From: Betaproteobacteria bacterium
Lineage (GTDB): Bacteria; Pseudomonadota; Gammaproteobacteria; Burkholderiales; Burkholderiaceae_F
NCBI GenBank assembly: GCA_016861185.1
Contig: BOKW01000009.1
Location: 1-64,000 of the forward strand
Length of the DNA: 64,000 nucleotides
Direction of reading: 5' to 3'
Shown: one piece after another, positions 53,575 to 63,139 of the stretch
Position numbering within the stretch: the first letter of the stretch is position 1
Layout of the letters: each line of letters starts with the position of its first letter
Made by a program: the position numbers and the translations under genes
The notes under the pieces: model-generated
Told to the model about the DNA's origin: nothing
The model's input: the letters and a program-made list of their open reading frames with translations, nothing else
Databases searched by the model: none

Positions 53575-56463
53575 ATGTCCGAGCCCGGGCCGCCGCTCAT
53601 GGAATCGCCGTCCTCAGTACGCGCCGCTTGGCGGCGCATCGCATGCTTCGCACTCCTCGTCGCTGGCACCCAGCTTCTCGCCGGCTGCCTCGGCGACGAA
53701 CAGGATCGCGGGGCACCCGCCGTTCGCCTGGCGACCGGCAACAACCAAACAGTCGACGCGGATTCGATTCAAGTGGAGGGATCCGTCGTTGATCCGGCCG
53801 GCGTGGCGCGGGCGAGCTATCAGTTGAACAGCGGCACGGAGCAGCCGATCCAGATCCCCGCCGGCGTCGAGGCACCCTTCTCGTTCTCCGCGGAACTGGT
53901 CGACGGCGACAACGTCATCATCGTCAACGGCTACGATCGCACGGGCAACCTCGGGTATGCCACGCTGCGCGTTCGGCGTCCGCCGGATGCCTCGCCGCCG
54001 ACGATAACGCTGACGAACCCAGTCGACGGCAGTTCGGTATCGGTCGCGTCCGTGACCGTTGCCGGTACGGCCAGCGACAACCGGAGCGTCCGCCGCGTAT
54101 CCGTTCAATTGAACGGCGCAGCCGAGCAGGTTCTGCCCGTCACTGCGGGGCGCTCCGTTGCGTTCAGCACCAGTCTGACGGGACTGCGGGCAGGCCAGAA
54201 CTCGATCGCCGTTCACGCCTACGACCGCGCCGGCAATCGTGCCACCGTCGCGCGCACGATCACACTGTTGGCGCCGACACCGACGCCTGCGCCCGCACCG
54301 GACACGACGGCACCCACCGTTTCGATCACCCAGCCGGCAGCCGGGGCCGCGTTGACCTCGACGTCCGTTGGCGTCAGCGCCGTCGTGGCGGACAACGTGG
54401 CCGTCACGCGCGCCGGGTGGAAGCTGAACGGAGGCGTGGAAACGCCGATGACGGTTTCAGGGACAAGCGCAACCTTGAACTTCACCGTGAGTGGCCTCGG
54501 TTCAGGCACGAACTCGATCATCGTCAATGCCTACGACGCGGCAGGCAACGTCGGAACGGCCCTGGTCAATGTCGTCGTTCAGTTGCCCTCACCCCCGCCC
54601 GACACAGCGCCGCCGACGCTTGCGCTTTCGGAGCCCACTGACGGTTCGACTGTCAATACGTCGAGCGTAACCGTCCGCGGATCGGCGAGCGATGCCGTCG
54701 GAGTCACGCGCGTAGCGGTCCAGTTGAACGGCGGCGCAGAGCAGAACGCGAGCATCACGCCCGGTCCGGCGGTGAGTTTCAGTCGAACGGTTTCCGGACT
54801 TGCGAACGGTACGAATGTCATCGTCGTAAACGCGTACGACGCCGCCGGGAACAAGGCCAGCACGTCGCTGCGGATCACTTACAGCGCCCCGTCGGACACG
54901 ATCGCACCGACGGTGACAATCGCTGCGCCGGCCGACGGCGCAACTGTGAACTCGGGCACCGTGTCGGCGAGTGGACAGGCGTCGGACAACCTGGCCGTTA
55001 CGCGCGTCACGTCTCAGGTCAATGGCGGCGCCGAGGTCGAAGTCGCGATCTCGGGCGGAGCGTCGACGTCGTTCGGCGCCACATTGAGCGGGTTCGTCGC
55101 AGGAACAAACGCGATCAAGTTCAATGCTTACGACGCCGCCGGCAATCGCGGCTCGGCAACCATCAACATCAATTACGTGCCCCCACCGCCGCCGCCTTCC
55201 GGCGTCGCGTTTCCCCTGCGCGTCGAAGCGGGCAAGCGGTATCTCGTGGATGCTGCCGGCAAGCCCTTCTTCGTGAACGGAGATACGGCGTGGTCGCTGC
55301 TGGTGCAGCTGACGCGCGAACAGGCAGACCAATACCTGGAGGATCGGCGCGCCAGGGGTTTCACCGCGATCCTGGTCAGCTTGCTGGAGTCCACGTACGC
55401 CAACAACCCGCCAAAGAACGCGTACGGCGATGGCCCGTTCACCACCGAGGGCGACTTCGGCACGCCCAACGAACGGTACTTCGCTCATGTCGATTACGTG
55501 GCGAACAAGGCCGCCGAGAAAGGGCTGCTGTTGCTGATGACGCCGTCGTACCTCGGTTGCTGCGGCGATGGCTGGCTGCAGCACATGCGCAACAACGGCA
55601 CCACCAAGCTGACACGCTACGGCGAGTACCTGGGCAATCGCTACCGCACTGTTGCCAACATCCTGTGGGTCAACGGCGGCGATCAGGCGCCAACCAGTGC
55701 GAGCGACAGGGCGCTGGTCGATGCCATTGCCAACGGCATCCGCGGCACGGATAGCGCCAAGCTGCAGACCTTCCACACCGGTCGCTTCAGCAGCGCCTTG
55801 CAGTACACCAGCGCCCCGTGGCTGACGGTGAACAACATCTACACGGATGCCAGCACCGTGGTGACGCAGGCTTTCGGCGAGTACGGGCGCTCGACGATGC
55901 CGTTTTTCCTGATCGAGGCGCAGTACGAGGAAGGTACCGGCGGCGGCAGCCAGACGATGCGCGCGCAGGCCTACCAGGCCGTGCTGTCGGGCGCCATGGG
56001 CCACGTCTACGGCAACAGCCCCGTTTGGTACTTCAACGCACCCACGTGGTCGAATCCGAGCGGCATTACCTGGCAGCAGGCATTGGACAGCCAGGGAGCA
56101 CGCAGCATGAAGCACCTAGCGGCGCTGTTCGCGCCGCGCTCGTGGTGGACACTTGCGCCCGACACCAATAACACGCTGCTCACAGGCGGCATCAGCTCCG
56201 GCGCGGACCGCGCCGTGGCCGCGCGCGCCGCCGACGGCTCCTTCGCCGTCGCCTACACGCCCAACGTGCGTACGCTCGTCGTCGCGCTTGGCCAGCTCGT
56301 CGGACCCCGCGTCAACGCCCGCTGGTTCGACCCAACCAGCGGTTCCTACTCCGCCGTGCCCGGCTCGCCCTTCCTCGCTTCCGGTTCGCAGGCGTTTACG
56401 CCGCCAGGTAACAACGCAACGGGCTACGGCGACTGGGTCCTGGTGCTGGAGTCGACGCAGTAG
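53575..56463 (+). CDS. DUF4038 lipoprotein with five Ig-like repeats
   Basis: The 962-residue product has a lipoprotein signal (Cys38 in Leu-Ala-Gly-Cys). Five Ig-like repeats of about 95 residues (about 50-535) each end near Asn-Ala-Tyr-Asp-x-Ala-Gly-Asn or a variant. A Pro linker, a DUF4038 domain (about 545-855) with Gly-Asp-Thr-Ala-Trp-Ser and Phe-Leu-Ile-Glu-Ala-Gln-Tyr, and the C-terminal beta-sandwich complete it. It is a longer paralogue of the protein at 51553, with the polyproline linker replaced by Ig repeats that would push the enzyme domain away from the surface. The ATG at 53575 has GGAAG upstream; an ATG eight codons later is an alternative. Confidence 0.88.
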   Translation: MSEPGPPLMESPSSVRAAWRRIACFALLVAGTQLLAGCLGDEQDRGAPAVRLATGNNQTVDADSIQVEGSVVDPAGVARASYQLNSGTEQPIQIPAGVEAPFSFSAELVDGDNVIIVNGYDRTGNLGYATLRVRRPPDASPPTITLTNPVDGSSVSVASVTVAGTASDNRSVRRVSVQLNGAAEQVLPVTAGRSVAFSTSLTGLRAGQNSIAVHAYDRAGNRATVARTITLLAPTPTPAPAPDTTAPTVSITQPAAGAALTSTSVGVSAVVADNVAVTRAGWKLNGGVETPMTVSGTSATLNFTVSGLGSGTNSIIVNAYDAAGNVGTALVNVVVQLPSPPPDTAPPTLALSEPTDGSTVNTSSVTVRGSASDAVGVTRVAVQLNGGAEQNASITPGPAVSFSRTVSGLANGTNVIVVNAYDAAGNKASTSLRITYSAPSDTIAPTVTIAAPADGATVNSGTVSASGQASDNLAVTRVTSQVNGGAEVEVAISGGASTSFGATLSGFVAGTNAIKFNAYDAAGNRGSATININYVPPPPPPSGVAFPLRVEAGKRYLVDAAGKPFFVNGDTAWSLLVQLTREQADQYLEDRRARGFTAILVSLLESTYANNPPKNAYGDGPFTTEGDFGTPNERYFAHVDYVANKAAEKGLLLLMTPSYLGCCGDGWLQHMRNNGTTKLTRYGEYLGNRYRTVANILWVNGGDQAPTSASDRALVDAIANGIRGTDSAKLQTFHTGRFSSALQYTSAPWLTVNNIYTDASTVVTQAFGEYGRSTMPFFLIEAQYEEGTGGGSQTMRAQAYQAVLSGAMGHVYGNSPVWYFNAPTWSNPSGITWQQALDSQGARSMKHLAALFAPRSWWTLAPDTNNTLLTGGISSGADRAVAARAADGSFAVAYTPNVRTLVVALGQLVGPRVNARWFDPTSGSYSAVPGSPFLASGSQAFTPPGNNATGYGDWVLVLESTQ
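53722..55179 (+). repeat. Five tandem Ig-domain repeats inside the DUF4038 gene
   Basis: The stretch encodes five domains with the pattern (Thr-Ile/Val-x-Leu/Ile) ... Val-x-Gly-x-Ala-Ser-Asp ... Val-x-Leu-Asn-Gly ... Ala-Tyr-Asp-Ala-Ala-Gly-Asn. Repeats two to five are more alike than the first. Unequal crossing-over between them could change the number of domains. Confidence 0.75.
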
Positions 56464-56570
56464 ACGATCCCGAATCGGCGGCAGACGCGGCGATCGACAT
56501 CGCCCGGGCGCGGTCTCGGCCGCGGCCATCTGCGCATTGAGTCCCGCGATGGATCAGCGCTGAAACTGCG

Positions 56571-56592
56571 GGCGCAGTCGTTACACTGCGCC
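56571..56592. promoter_or_regulatory. Inverted repeat upstream of the flippase gene
   Basis: A perfect 8-bp palindrome, GGCGCAGT and ACTGCGCC, with a CGTTAC loop lies 32 bases before the flippase ATG. A TTACACT inside it resembles a -10, but the matching -35 is poor. It could be an operator or a transcript hairpin. A diverged counterpart is faintly visible upstream of the flippase remnant. Confidence 0.4.
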
Positions 56593-56624
56593 CCTTCGCG
56601 CAGACCCGAGATCGATCCGAACCG

Positions 56625-58106
56625 ATGAATCGACAGATCGCCTCCGGCGTCGGCTGGATGGTGTTGTTCAAGCTGGTCGACCGTGGCCTGGGCATCGTCA
56701 GCACTTTGATCCTTGCGCGCCTGCTCGTGCCGGCCGACTTCGGGCTGGTCGCGATGGCGATGTCGGTGATTGCGATCCTGGAGCTGGCGACATCCTTCAG
56801 CTTCGAGGTCGCGCTGATCCAGAAGCGCGAGCTGCAGCGCGCACACTACGACACGGCGTGGACGCTGAACGTCGTGCTGTCGTCGTCCTGTGCGGCGCTG
56901 ACCGCGCTGCTCGCCTATCCGGCAGCGCTGTTCTACGACGAACCGCGCCTGACGATGGTGATGCTCGTTCTGGCCGCAGGCTGGGTGTTCTCCGGATTCG
57001 AGAACACCGGCATCGTCGACTTCCGCCGGCAACTCGACTTCCGTCGAGAGTTCTATTTCCTCGGTTCCAAGCGCGCACTTTCGTTCTTGATCACGATCGC
57101 GCTGGCCGTAACGCTGCGGTCCTATTGGGCTCTCGCTGTTGGCGCCGTAGCCGGCAGGGCGCTCGGCGTCGCGCTCAGCTACCTGCTGCACCGCTTTCGC
57201 CCGCGACCGAGTCTGCAGGCTGCGCGCGAGCTGTTCGGGTTCTCCGGCTGGATGCTGGCCAACAATGTTCTGTCGGTACTGCAGATCAGGATTCCGCACT
57301 TCGCCGTCGGCCGCATGCTGGGTTCGCAGCCGCTCGGGCTGTTTACCGTGGGCGCCGAGATCGCACAGATTCCCAGCACCGACCTGACTGCACCGATCAA
57401 TCGGGTCATCTTCCCGGGGTTCTCGAGGTTGGCCGACGACGCCGGCCAACTTCGCAGCACGTTTCTGAACGTGATGGCCGTCACGACCATGTTCGCACTG
57501 CCGGCGGCGGTCGGAATAGCGGCTGTGGCCGAGCCGCTCGTCATCGCGATGCTGGGCGCGAATTGGATCGGCGCCGTGCCGGTGATTCAAGTGCTTGCGC
57601 TGGCAGCCGGTGTCTCCGTCGTGACCTCGAACAACGGCTCCGCCTACCTCGCACTCGGTCAGCCTTGCCTGATCACCGTTATCGCTGTCGTTCGCCTCGC
57701 TGCTCTGATCCCGTTGGCACTTGTCCTGACGGGACGTATGGGCTTGGTCGGAGCCGCGTACGCGGAGCTGGGCGCCGCGGTGTTCGGACTGCTGGCAAGC
57801 CTGCCCGTGTTGCTACGCAGGCTCGACATCTCGTTGACCGACTACGTGTCGCGCCTTTGGCGTCCGGTCGTTGCGTGCACGCTGATGGCCTATGCGGTCC
57901 ATCGCCTGCTCGAGGCATTGCCCGCCATGGGCTCGTCGTTGAGCGCCCTGCCCGTCCTTGGAACCGCAATCGTCACCGGAATCTGCGCGTACCTGACCGC
58001 CGTCGCCATTCTGTGGTTCGCGGCCCTTCGCCCTTCCGGCGCGGAGCAGCTCATCTGGCGGCGGCTCTGTGCGTGGCGAAGACCGGCAAGCAACGCGAAG
58101 GTCTAG
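56625..58106 (+). CDS. Polysaccharide flippase, Wzx/MOP family
   Basis: The 493-residue membrane protein has twelve or more transmembrane helices and a Polysacc_synt_3-like start (Ile-Ala-Ser-Gly-Val-Gly-Trp-Met ... Leu-Val-Asp-Arg-Gly-Leu-Gly-Ile-Val-Ser-Thr). It would flip lipid-linked repeats across the inner membrane for Wzy-type assembly. No Wzy polymerase was recognised in the window. The lipoprotein before it and the phosphatase-like protein after it are on the same strand. Its N-terminal region has a degenerate copy at 53180-53341. Confidence 0.9.
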   Translation: MNRQIASGVGWMVLFKLVDRGLGIVSTLILARLLVPADFGLVAMAMSVIAILELATSFSFEVALIQKRELQRAHYDTAWTLNVVLSSSCAALTALLAYPAALFYDEPRLTMVMLVLAAGWVFSGFENTGIVDFRRQLDFRREFYFLGSKRALSFLITIALAVTLRSYWALAVGAVAGRALGVALSYLLHRFRPRPSLQAARELFGFSGWMLANNVLSVLQIRIPHFAVGRMLGSQPLGLFTVGAEIAQIPSTDLTAPINRVIFPGFSRLADDAGQLRSTFLNVMAVTTMFALPAAVGIAAVAEPLVIAMLGANWIGAVPVIQVLALAAGVSVVTSNNGSAYLALGQPCLITVIAVVRLAALIPLALVLTGRMGLVGAAYAELGAAVFGLLASLPVLLRRLDISLTDYVSRLWRPVVACTLMAYAVHRLLEALPAMGSSLSALPVLGTAIVTGICAYLTAVAILWFAALRPSGAEQLIWRRLCAWRRPASNAKV

Positions 58107-58303
58107 TCGCTGACGCATCTCGCGTCGCGACGGGATCCACTGCAGACTGGCGGCGCTCGACGCGACAGACATCAGTTCGTCCGTGCGCGTGCGTGCGAGC
58201 GGCGGGGCAGCCTGCGCCGCCGGCGTCCGGCGACCGCATCGTCGGCTGCACCGCCCCTGTTAAGATCCCTGCGTCAATCGTGATCTGTCTCCGGGGGCGA
58301 CGA

Positions 58304-59692
58304 ATGCCGGTGCAACCGATCATCCTGGTCGAGTTCAACGAGTTGTGCCCGGCGCTGATCGATCGCTGGATCGCCTCGGGCGACCTGCCGAACTTCGCAC
58401 GGCTGCGCGAGGTTTCTACGGTATGCGTCACACAGGCGGACGAGTTGCAGGCTCCGAATCTGGAGCCTTGGATACAGTGGTATTCGCTCCATACCGGTGT
58501 GCCGTTTCGCGAGCATCAGGTGTTCCGTCTCTCCGAGGGCGCCAGCCGGCCGTTTCCCAGCGTCTGGGACCTTCTCATCGCCGACGGTCGGCGGGTGATG
58601 AACTTTTCCAGCATGAACTGCCGCGAGTTCCGCGCCGACGGCTCGGTCTTCCTACCGGATCCGTGGAACGACGAACAACGTGCTTTCCCGCGCGAACTCG
58701 AAGCGTTCAGGGCCTTCTTGGCGAAAGCTGTTCAGGAACAAGCCGGCACATCGTGGAGCGTGCGCGAACTGGCAAGCATCGCCGTGTTTCTCCTTGCTAA
58801 CGGCCTGCGCCCCGCAACGGTGCTCGCTGCCGTCAGGCAACTGCTGTCGGAGAAGGTGTCTTCGGTACCAACCCGCTGGCGGCGCGTACAGATCCTGGAT
58901 CTGATCCTTCTCGATGTCTTCCTTCATCTGTACCGGAAGCGTCGGCCCGAGTTCGCTACCTACTTCAGCAACAGCACGGCGCACCTGCAGCACGCATACT
59001 GGCGCTTCCTTGAACCGGAGCGCTTCGCGGAGCCAGTTTCAGACAGGGACGCCAAAGCGTACGGCGACGCTGTCAAGTTCGGCTACATGTCAATGGATGC
59101 GCAACTCGGGCGGATCATGCATGCAGCACGGGAAACCGGCGCGCGCATCATGTTCGCGACGGCGTTGAGCCAACAGGCCTACCTGAACTACGAGGGCCGC
59201 GGCGGCCGCCATTACTACCGGCCGACCGACCTCGACGCACTGCTGCATCGCCTCGGTGTGCGTCCGCAGGTCGTTCAGCCCGTGATGGCGCACCAGTACA
59301 TCCTGACGTTTGCGACCGCCGAGCAGCGCCGGGAAGCCGAGCTCAGCCTGACGCGCCCGACCGTCAATGGCAAGCAGTTGTTCGACGTGGCCGATGGCGA
59401 AGCACCGGAAAAACTGATCTTCGGCTCACAGGTCTACACGCCCCTGCCACCGAACACGAAGTTCAGTCTCACCGGCGATCCTGCGCAGGCGACCGAAGCG
59501 TTCTTCGCACACTTCCGCGAACTGGATGCCACCAAGAGCGGCGGCCATCATCCGGATGGCTGCTTCTGGGTGCAGACGGGCACCTTCCGCGAGGTGAAGG
59601 AGCGCGTCTCGATCCTTGACATTGCACCGACGATCCTCAACCACTTCGGCGTGGCCGCGCATGGCCTGAAGGGCCGTCCGCTGGCGAGTTGA
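58304..59692 (+). CDS. Alkaline-phosphatase-superfamily protein
   Basis: The 462-residue protein resembles the type I phosphodiesterase/alkaline-phosphatase fold. An early metal-binding-like Val-Glu-Phe-Asn-Glu-Leu-Cys-Pro (about 9-16) is followed by Asn-Ser-Thr-Ala-His-Leu-Gln-His near the middle. A C-terminal Gly-Gly-His-His-Pro-Asp-Gly and Asp-Ile-Ala-Pro-Thr-Ile-Leu motif is typical of the family. No signal peptide is visible, so it may be cytoplasmic. It could remove or transfer a phosphate-linked substituent of the polymer. A usual catalytic Thr/Ser was not located with confidence. Confidence 0.7.
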   Translation: MPVQPIILVEFNELCPALIDRWIASGDLPNFARLREVSTVCVTQADELQAPNLEPWIQWYSLHTGVPFREHQVFRLSEGASRPFPSVWDLLIADGRRVMNFSSMNCREFRADGSVFLPDPWNDEQRAFPRELEAFRAFLAKAVQEQAGTSWSVRELASIAVFLLANGLRPATVLAAVRQLLSEKVSSVPTRWRRVQILDLILLDVFLHLYRKRRPEFATYFSNSTAHLQHAYWRFLEPERFAEPVSDRDAKAYGDAVKFGYMSMDAQLGRIMHAARETGARIMFATALSQQAYLNYEGRGGRHYYRPTDLDALLHRLGVRPQVVQPVMAHQYILTFATAEQRREAELSLTRPTVNGKQLFDVADGEAPEKLIFGSQVYTPLPPNTKFSLTGDPAQATEAFFAHFRELDATKSGGHHPDGCFWVQTGTFREVKERVSILDIAPTILNHFGVAAHGLKGRPLAS

Positions 59693-59704
59693 TCCGCGGG
59701 GGGA

Positions 59705-61951
59705 TCAGCGCGGAATCACGCCGAACTTCGGGACATCCGAGTACGCACCGGCGAGCGCCCAGGTTGTGCTGCCGGTAATCCGCGCCCAAGCAGCGGCGGC
59801 TCCGCTCGCTCCATGCTCGGCGGCGTAGGCGAGCGCCGGGATTTTCTGGCCGATGAAACCCTCGGTCAGGTCGAAGGCGGTCGCGTCGCCGGATCCGTAT
59901 TTGAGGCTGAGGCCGGCAGCGGTCGCGCGATCGGCGGAAGGGTTCTGCGCCAGCCATTCGGCGTAAGCAGCGCCCCAGTTCGGGTAGTACGTAACACTGC
60001 CGCCCGACTTGGTGCCGATCGGCGCGTCGTAAACGCCGAAGTGACGATAGTTGAATCCACCCGCCGCGCCGTCGCCGGCAAGGCCGACGACGATCTTGTA
60101 CAGATAGTCGCGCACCTGCTGGTGCGCGGTTCGAGCGCCCGATGAGATCGGCAGACCGAGGTCCCAAGCATAACCGACGGCCTGCACGACGAAGGCTTCC
60201 TGCCACGGTCCGGTCCAGTACGCCGAGCCGCGGCTGTTGTCCGCGTTGTAGTCGGTGTACTGGCCGGGAATCCCGAGTGCGTTCGACCAGACGCGATTCG
60301 TCGTGTACTGATCGGAGTACGGCTCGCCGTTGACGAGGTGGTCGCGCCACTTGGTGACGTTCTGCTCCCACTGGTTGACGACATCCGCGTGACAGGGATG
60401 GCTTGTCGGAAGGAGCGCCAGCGTCTGCGCGCAAGTACGCAGCGCCCAGCCCGAGCCGCGCGTCGTGTACGCGCCGTTCCAGCAGAAGAAGATGCCGCTA
60501 CCCTGACGACGGCGAATCGTGTCGCTGAGCAGATAGTGGTACGAGTTCTGGAACAGAAGTTCTTCGAGGAAGAACCAGCGCGCAGTGATGAGGAACGGAA
60601 GGTACGCGAAACACGGATGGTGCGTGACCGCGTAGTTGCCGTTGGTCGGTCCGCTGCCCGCGGGCACCACGGGGGTCTCCTGGGCGCCCAGCGATGCACG
60701 CGGATAGGTCGAGAACTTGAACGGCTCGTTGGTGCCCTCGTCGCGGAAGTGGATCGACCATGATCCGGACGCGAGCCCGTTGGCGATCGTCGCTCGATAC
60801 GCGCGCGGATCGCCGCCGGTCGTGACATAGAACGCCTGCCAATGTTCGAGCAGTCCCGGCCGCGTGCCGGCGTTGCCCATGGCCGCATCGACGTTGCCGA
60901 TGAAGTTCGGCGTGTAGCTCGTCGTCAGTGCGTTGAGTGTGGCGGCCGATGGACTGTGCCAGCCGTAGTTCGGCACCAGCTTCGTCGCACGCAAATAGGC
61001 GCCGTCGTGCTTCGGCGTGATCTGGGTATCGGCGCCGACCCAGTAGCTGAAGGAACTTCCCGCAATAAGCGGAACGCGCGTGTGGTGCTTGATGTCGATC
61101 GACTGCGAGAACCGCTGCGTTCCGGCGATCGTCACGCTGCAGGTGCGTACGGCATTGGTCGGCCCGGCCACGAGGAAGTAGCCGTTTTCGACCCAAGGGA
61201 AGATCTCGATCGCGCCGCCTTTGTACAGGCGGACATCGATCCAGACGACGAGGTGGCTACTGCCGGCCACGGCTTCGCGATAGATCCAGTTGCTCATCAC
61301 CGGGCCGCTGCACACCGTGCGGTGCCGCGCCGCCGTGCCGACGAGGTTGTTCAACGTCGTCGTATGCGAACCGACAGTCACGGAGACGACAGGCAACGCA
61401 GCGCTGAGGTCGGCCTCAGTCAGGGCCGGCGCAGTTGATGGTGCGCCGGCGGACATCGTGATGACGGTGTCGACGTTTGCGGTGCAGGTCGCCCGGCCCG
61501 CAATGATCGCGTGCCTCAAACTGCCGTCCGGCCAGAATGTAAGCGGCGTGCATTGCCAGTCCGTCAGATTGCCGACCGCAACGCTGCCTGCCGGTACGTC
61601 ACCCTGGCGGAAGGCGTGTCCGAAGGCAAACGGCAGGTTGGAGCCTCCGACGGCGCTGCTGATGCGGAACGGCGCAATCGTCCCCGGCGGCGGCGCCGGC
61701 GGCGGAGGTGGCGGCGGCGGAGGCGGCGGAGGAGGAGGCGGCGGAGGCGGCGGAGGAGGCGGCGGCGGAGGTGGCGGAGGTGGCGGGCCAGGCGTCGGTG
61801 CAGGGCCGGGTTGCGTTCCGGAAGGAGGCGCCGTTTCATCGCCGCCGCACCCAGTCAACACGACGAGGCCCAGCGACGCAGAAGCGCGCAACAACGCACG
61901 CCGCTTCAACAGCGGCCATCGCGGCTTCTTGCCGCCATTCTTGTCACTCAT
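59705..61951 (-). CDS. Secreted lipoprotein with a 30-proline linker
   Basis: The 748-residue product has a Lys-Arg-Arg sequence (16-18) before a hydrophobic core and a lipobox ending at Cys35, so export could be by Sec or Tat. A run of 30 uninterrupted prolines (61697-61786) follows. The large remaining domain has Phe-Arg-Gln-Gly-Asp-Val-Pro-Ala-Gly and Trp-Pro-Asp-Gly-Ser-Leu-Arg-His-Ala near its start, a pattern reminiscent of YetA-like rhamnogalacturonan lyases. Many Trp/Tyr-rich segments lie after it. A glycan-active enzyme is a reasonable guess; no active site is assigned. It is convergent with the phosphatase-like gene. Confidence 0.75.
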   Translation of the reverse strand: MSDKNGGKKPRWPLLKRRALLRASASLGLVVLTGCGGDETAPPSGTQPGPAPTPGPPPPPPPPPPPPPPPPPPPPPPPPPPPPPPAPPPGTIAPFRISSAVGGSNLPFAFGHAFRQGDVPAGSVAVGNLTDWQCTPLTFWPDGSLRHAIIAGRATCTANVDTVITMSAGAPSTAPALTEADLSAALPVVSVTVGSHTTTLNNLVGTAARHRTVCSGPVMSNWIYREAVAGSSHLVVWIDVRLYKGGAIEIFPWVENGYFLVAGPTNAVRTCSVTIAGTQRFSQSIDIKHHTRVPLIAGSSFSYWVGADTQITPKHDGAYLRATKLVPNYGWHSPSAATLNALTTSYTPNFIGNVDAAMGNAGTRPGLLEHWQAFYVTTGGDPRAYRATIANGLASGSWSIHFRDEGTNEPFKFSTYPRASLGAQETPVVPAGSGPTNGNYAVTHHPCFAYLPFLITARWFFLEELLFQNSYHYLLSDTIRRRQGSGIFFCWNGAYTTRGSGWALRTCAQTLALLPTSHPCHADVVNQWEQNVTKWRDHLVNGEPYSDQYTTNRVWSNALGIPGQYTDYNADNSRGSAYWTGPWQEAFVVQAVGYAWDLGLPISSGARTAHQQVRDYLYKIVVGLAGDGAAGGFNYRHFGVYDAPIGTKSGGSVTYYPNWGAAYAEWLAQNPSADRATAAGLSLKYGSGDATAFDLTEGFIGQKIPALAYAAEHGASGAAAAWARITGSTTWALAGAYSDVPKFGVIPR
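61685..61787. repeat. GGC/GGA/GGT-rich triplet tract encoding the proline run
   Basis: The tract is almost entirely (GGN) triplets, GGC, GGA and GGT in irregular order, and encodes a proline run on the opposite (coding) strand. It lies in the middle of the N-terminal third of the lipoprotein gene. Triplet tracts like this can change length in steps of one codon without breaking the frame. Confidence 0.85.
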
Positions 61952-62012
61952 CGTTCAGATACACAATGGTTTCGCTACCGGTCGCGACCGGCGGGCGACG
62001 ACGGGTCCACAC

Positions 62013-63107
62013 TCACTGAACCGTCAATCCGCGCGGCGGCGCCGGCGGGGTTGAATCGACAGGGGGCGACTGGCTCGCCGCGTGTCGGTACGCGTAGACC
62101 CGCGAACTGTCAAAGTCGAACGTAAGAACCAGCACGAGCCCATATGTGCTCACGGGAATGAGCGCACGGTGGATGATGCGGTTGCTGTTCGACGCGAACG
62201 CCGGTACGGACGAGCCGTTGAGCGCACGCCACTGGTTCCCCGCGACGTCATACTCGAAGAAACCACCCGTGGAAGAGAACAGCAGGTGACGGCCCGAAGC
62301 GGGATCCCACACGATCAATCCGCTCATGACTCCAATCGGCGCGGGCGCCGACGCCACCGGAGTTATGCGCAGAGATGCGTCGATCTTGTAAACGTTCTGG
62401 CTGCCATTGCCGCCGCCGAACAGAACGATCCGATGCGTCGGGTTGTAGTTGGCAACGTTGTTGTAGGGGCCCATCGGCAGATTGGACGCCAGACGCTCCC
62501 ACGCGCTTGCGCCGTCGCGCAGCAGATGCACCTCGCCGCCGCCCATCAGCAGCAGTCCGTTCGCGTCAGGGAAGTACTCGAGCGCAATTGCAACCTGAGG
62601 GTTCGGCGCCGCGGGCAGCTTGGTCCAGGTCTTGCTCGCCCGCGTCCAGCGATAGACCTCGGTCGAGTTGAACTTGCGCGCGAAAAGGTCGCCCGTGCGC
62701 GGATCGATGCTGGTCTGATCAAAGTTATGGACCAGGCTGTAGCAACTCGGCGAGGGCGAGCAGTCCCAGTACGGCTTCGCCTCGATGCCCCAGCGGTTCG
62801 TCGCTTCCGCGTACGAGATGTGTTTCAGCAGCCGCCCGCCGTGCCCTTGGCCGATGTAATGCAACTCACGCGTCAACGGGTTCCAGTGCCCCTCATTCGC
62901 GTAGTTCAGGATGTTGTCCGCGCAATCGGAGCCGGTACAGGAGATCAAGAGGTCGGTGTTGTAGCCGCTGCCGTCAGTCGCGGTGTTGAGGACAGCCCAC
63001 TGCCCCGGCTGGAGTTGTGCGGCAACGTCGCTCAGGCGAGAGGCGTATCCCGGCCCCGACCACGCCGCCATCGCGACCGCAAGTGCAACCACCAAACGAA
63101 CAACCAT
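62013..63107 (-). CDS. Secreted beta-propeller-like protein
   Basis: The 364-residue product has a signal peptide (1-22, ending Gly-Tyr-Ala). A Kelch-like set of blades follows, with repeated Gly-Gly, Trp and Tyr positions such as Leu-Leu-Leu-Met-Gly-Gly-Gly, Ile-Val-Leu-Phe-Gly-Gly-Gly and Leu-Phe-Ser-Ser-Thr-Gly-Gly. Four Cys in the first 120 residues may form disulfides. The C-terminal Ser-Pro-Pro-Val-Asp-Ser-Thr-Pro-Pro tail resembles a linker. Its role is unknown; it lies between two secreted lipoproteins and may bind the same glycan. Confidence 0.75.
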   Translation of the reverse strand: MVVRLVVALAVAMAAWSGPGYASRLSDVAAQLQPGQWAVLNTATDGSGYNTDLLISCTGSDCADNILNYANEGHWNPLTRELHYIGQGHGGRLLKHISYAEATNRWGIEAKPYWDCSPSPSCYSLVHNFDQTSIDPRTGDLFARKFNSTEVYRWTRASKTWTKLPAAPNPQVAIALEYFPDANGLLLMGGGEVHLLRDGASAWERLASNLPMGPYNNVANYNPTHRIVLFGGGNGSQNVYKIDASLRITPVASAPAPIGVMSGLIVWDPASGRHLLFSSTGGFFEYDVAGNQWRALNGSSVPAFASNSNRIIHRALIPVSTYGLVLVLTFDFDSSRVYAYRHAASQSPPVDSTPPAPPRGLTVQ

Positions 63108-63139
63108 GAGTGACTTCTCCGTGCGTTCTTTGCGCCGCC

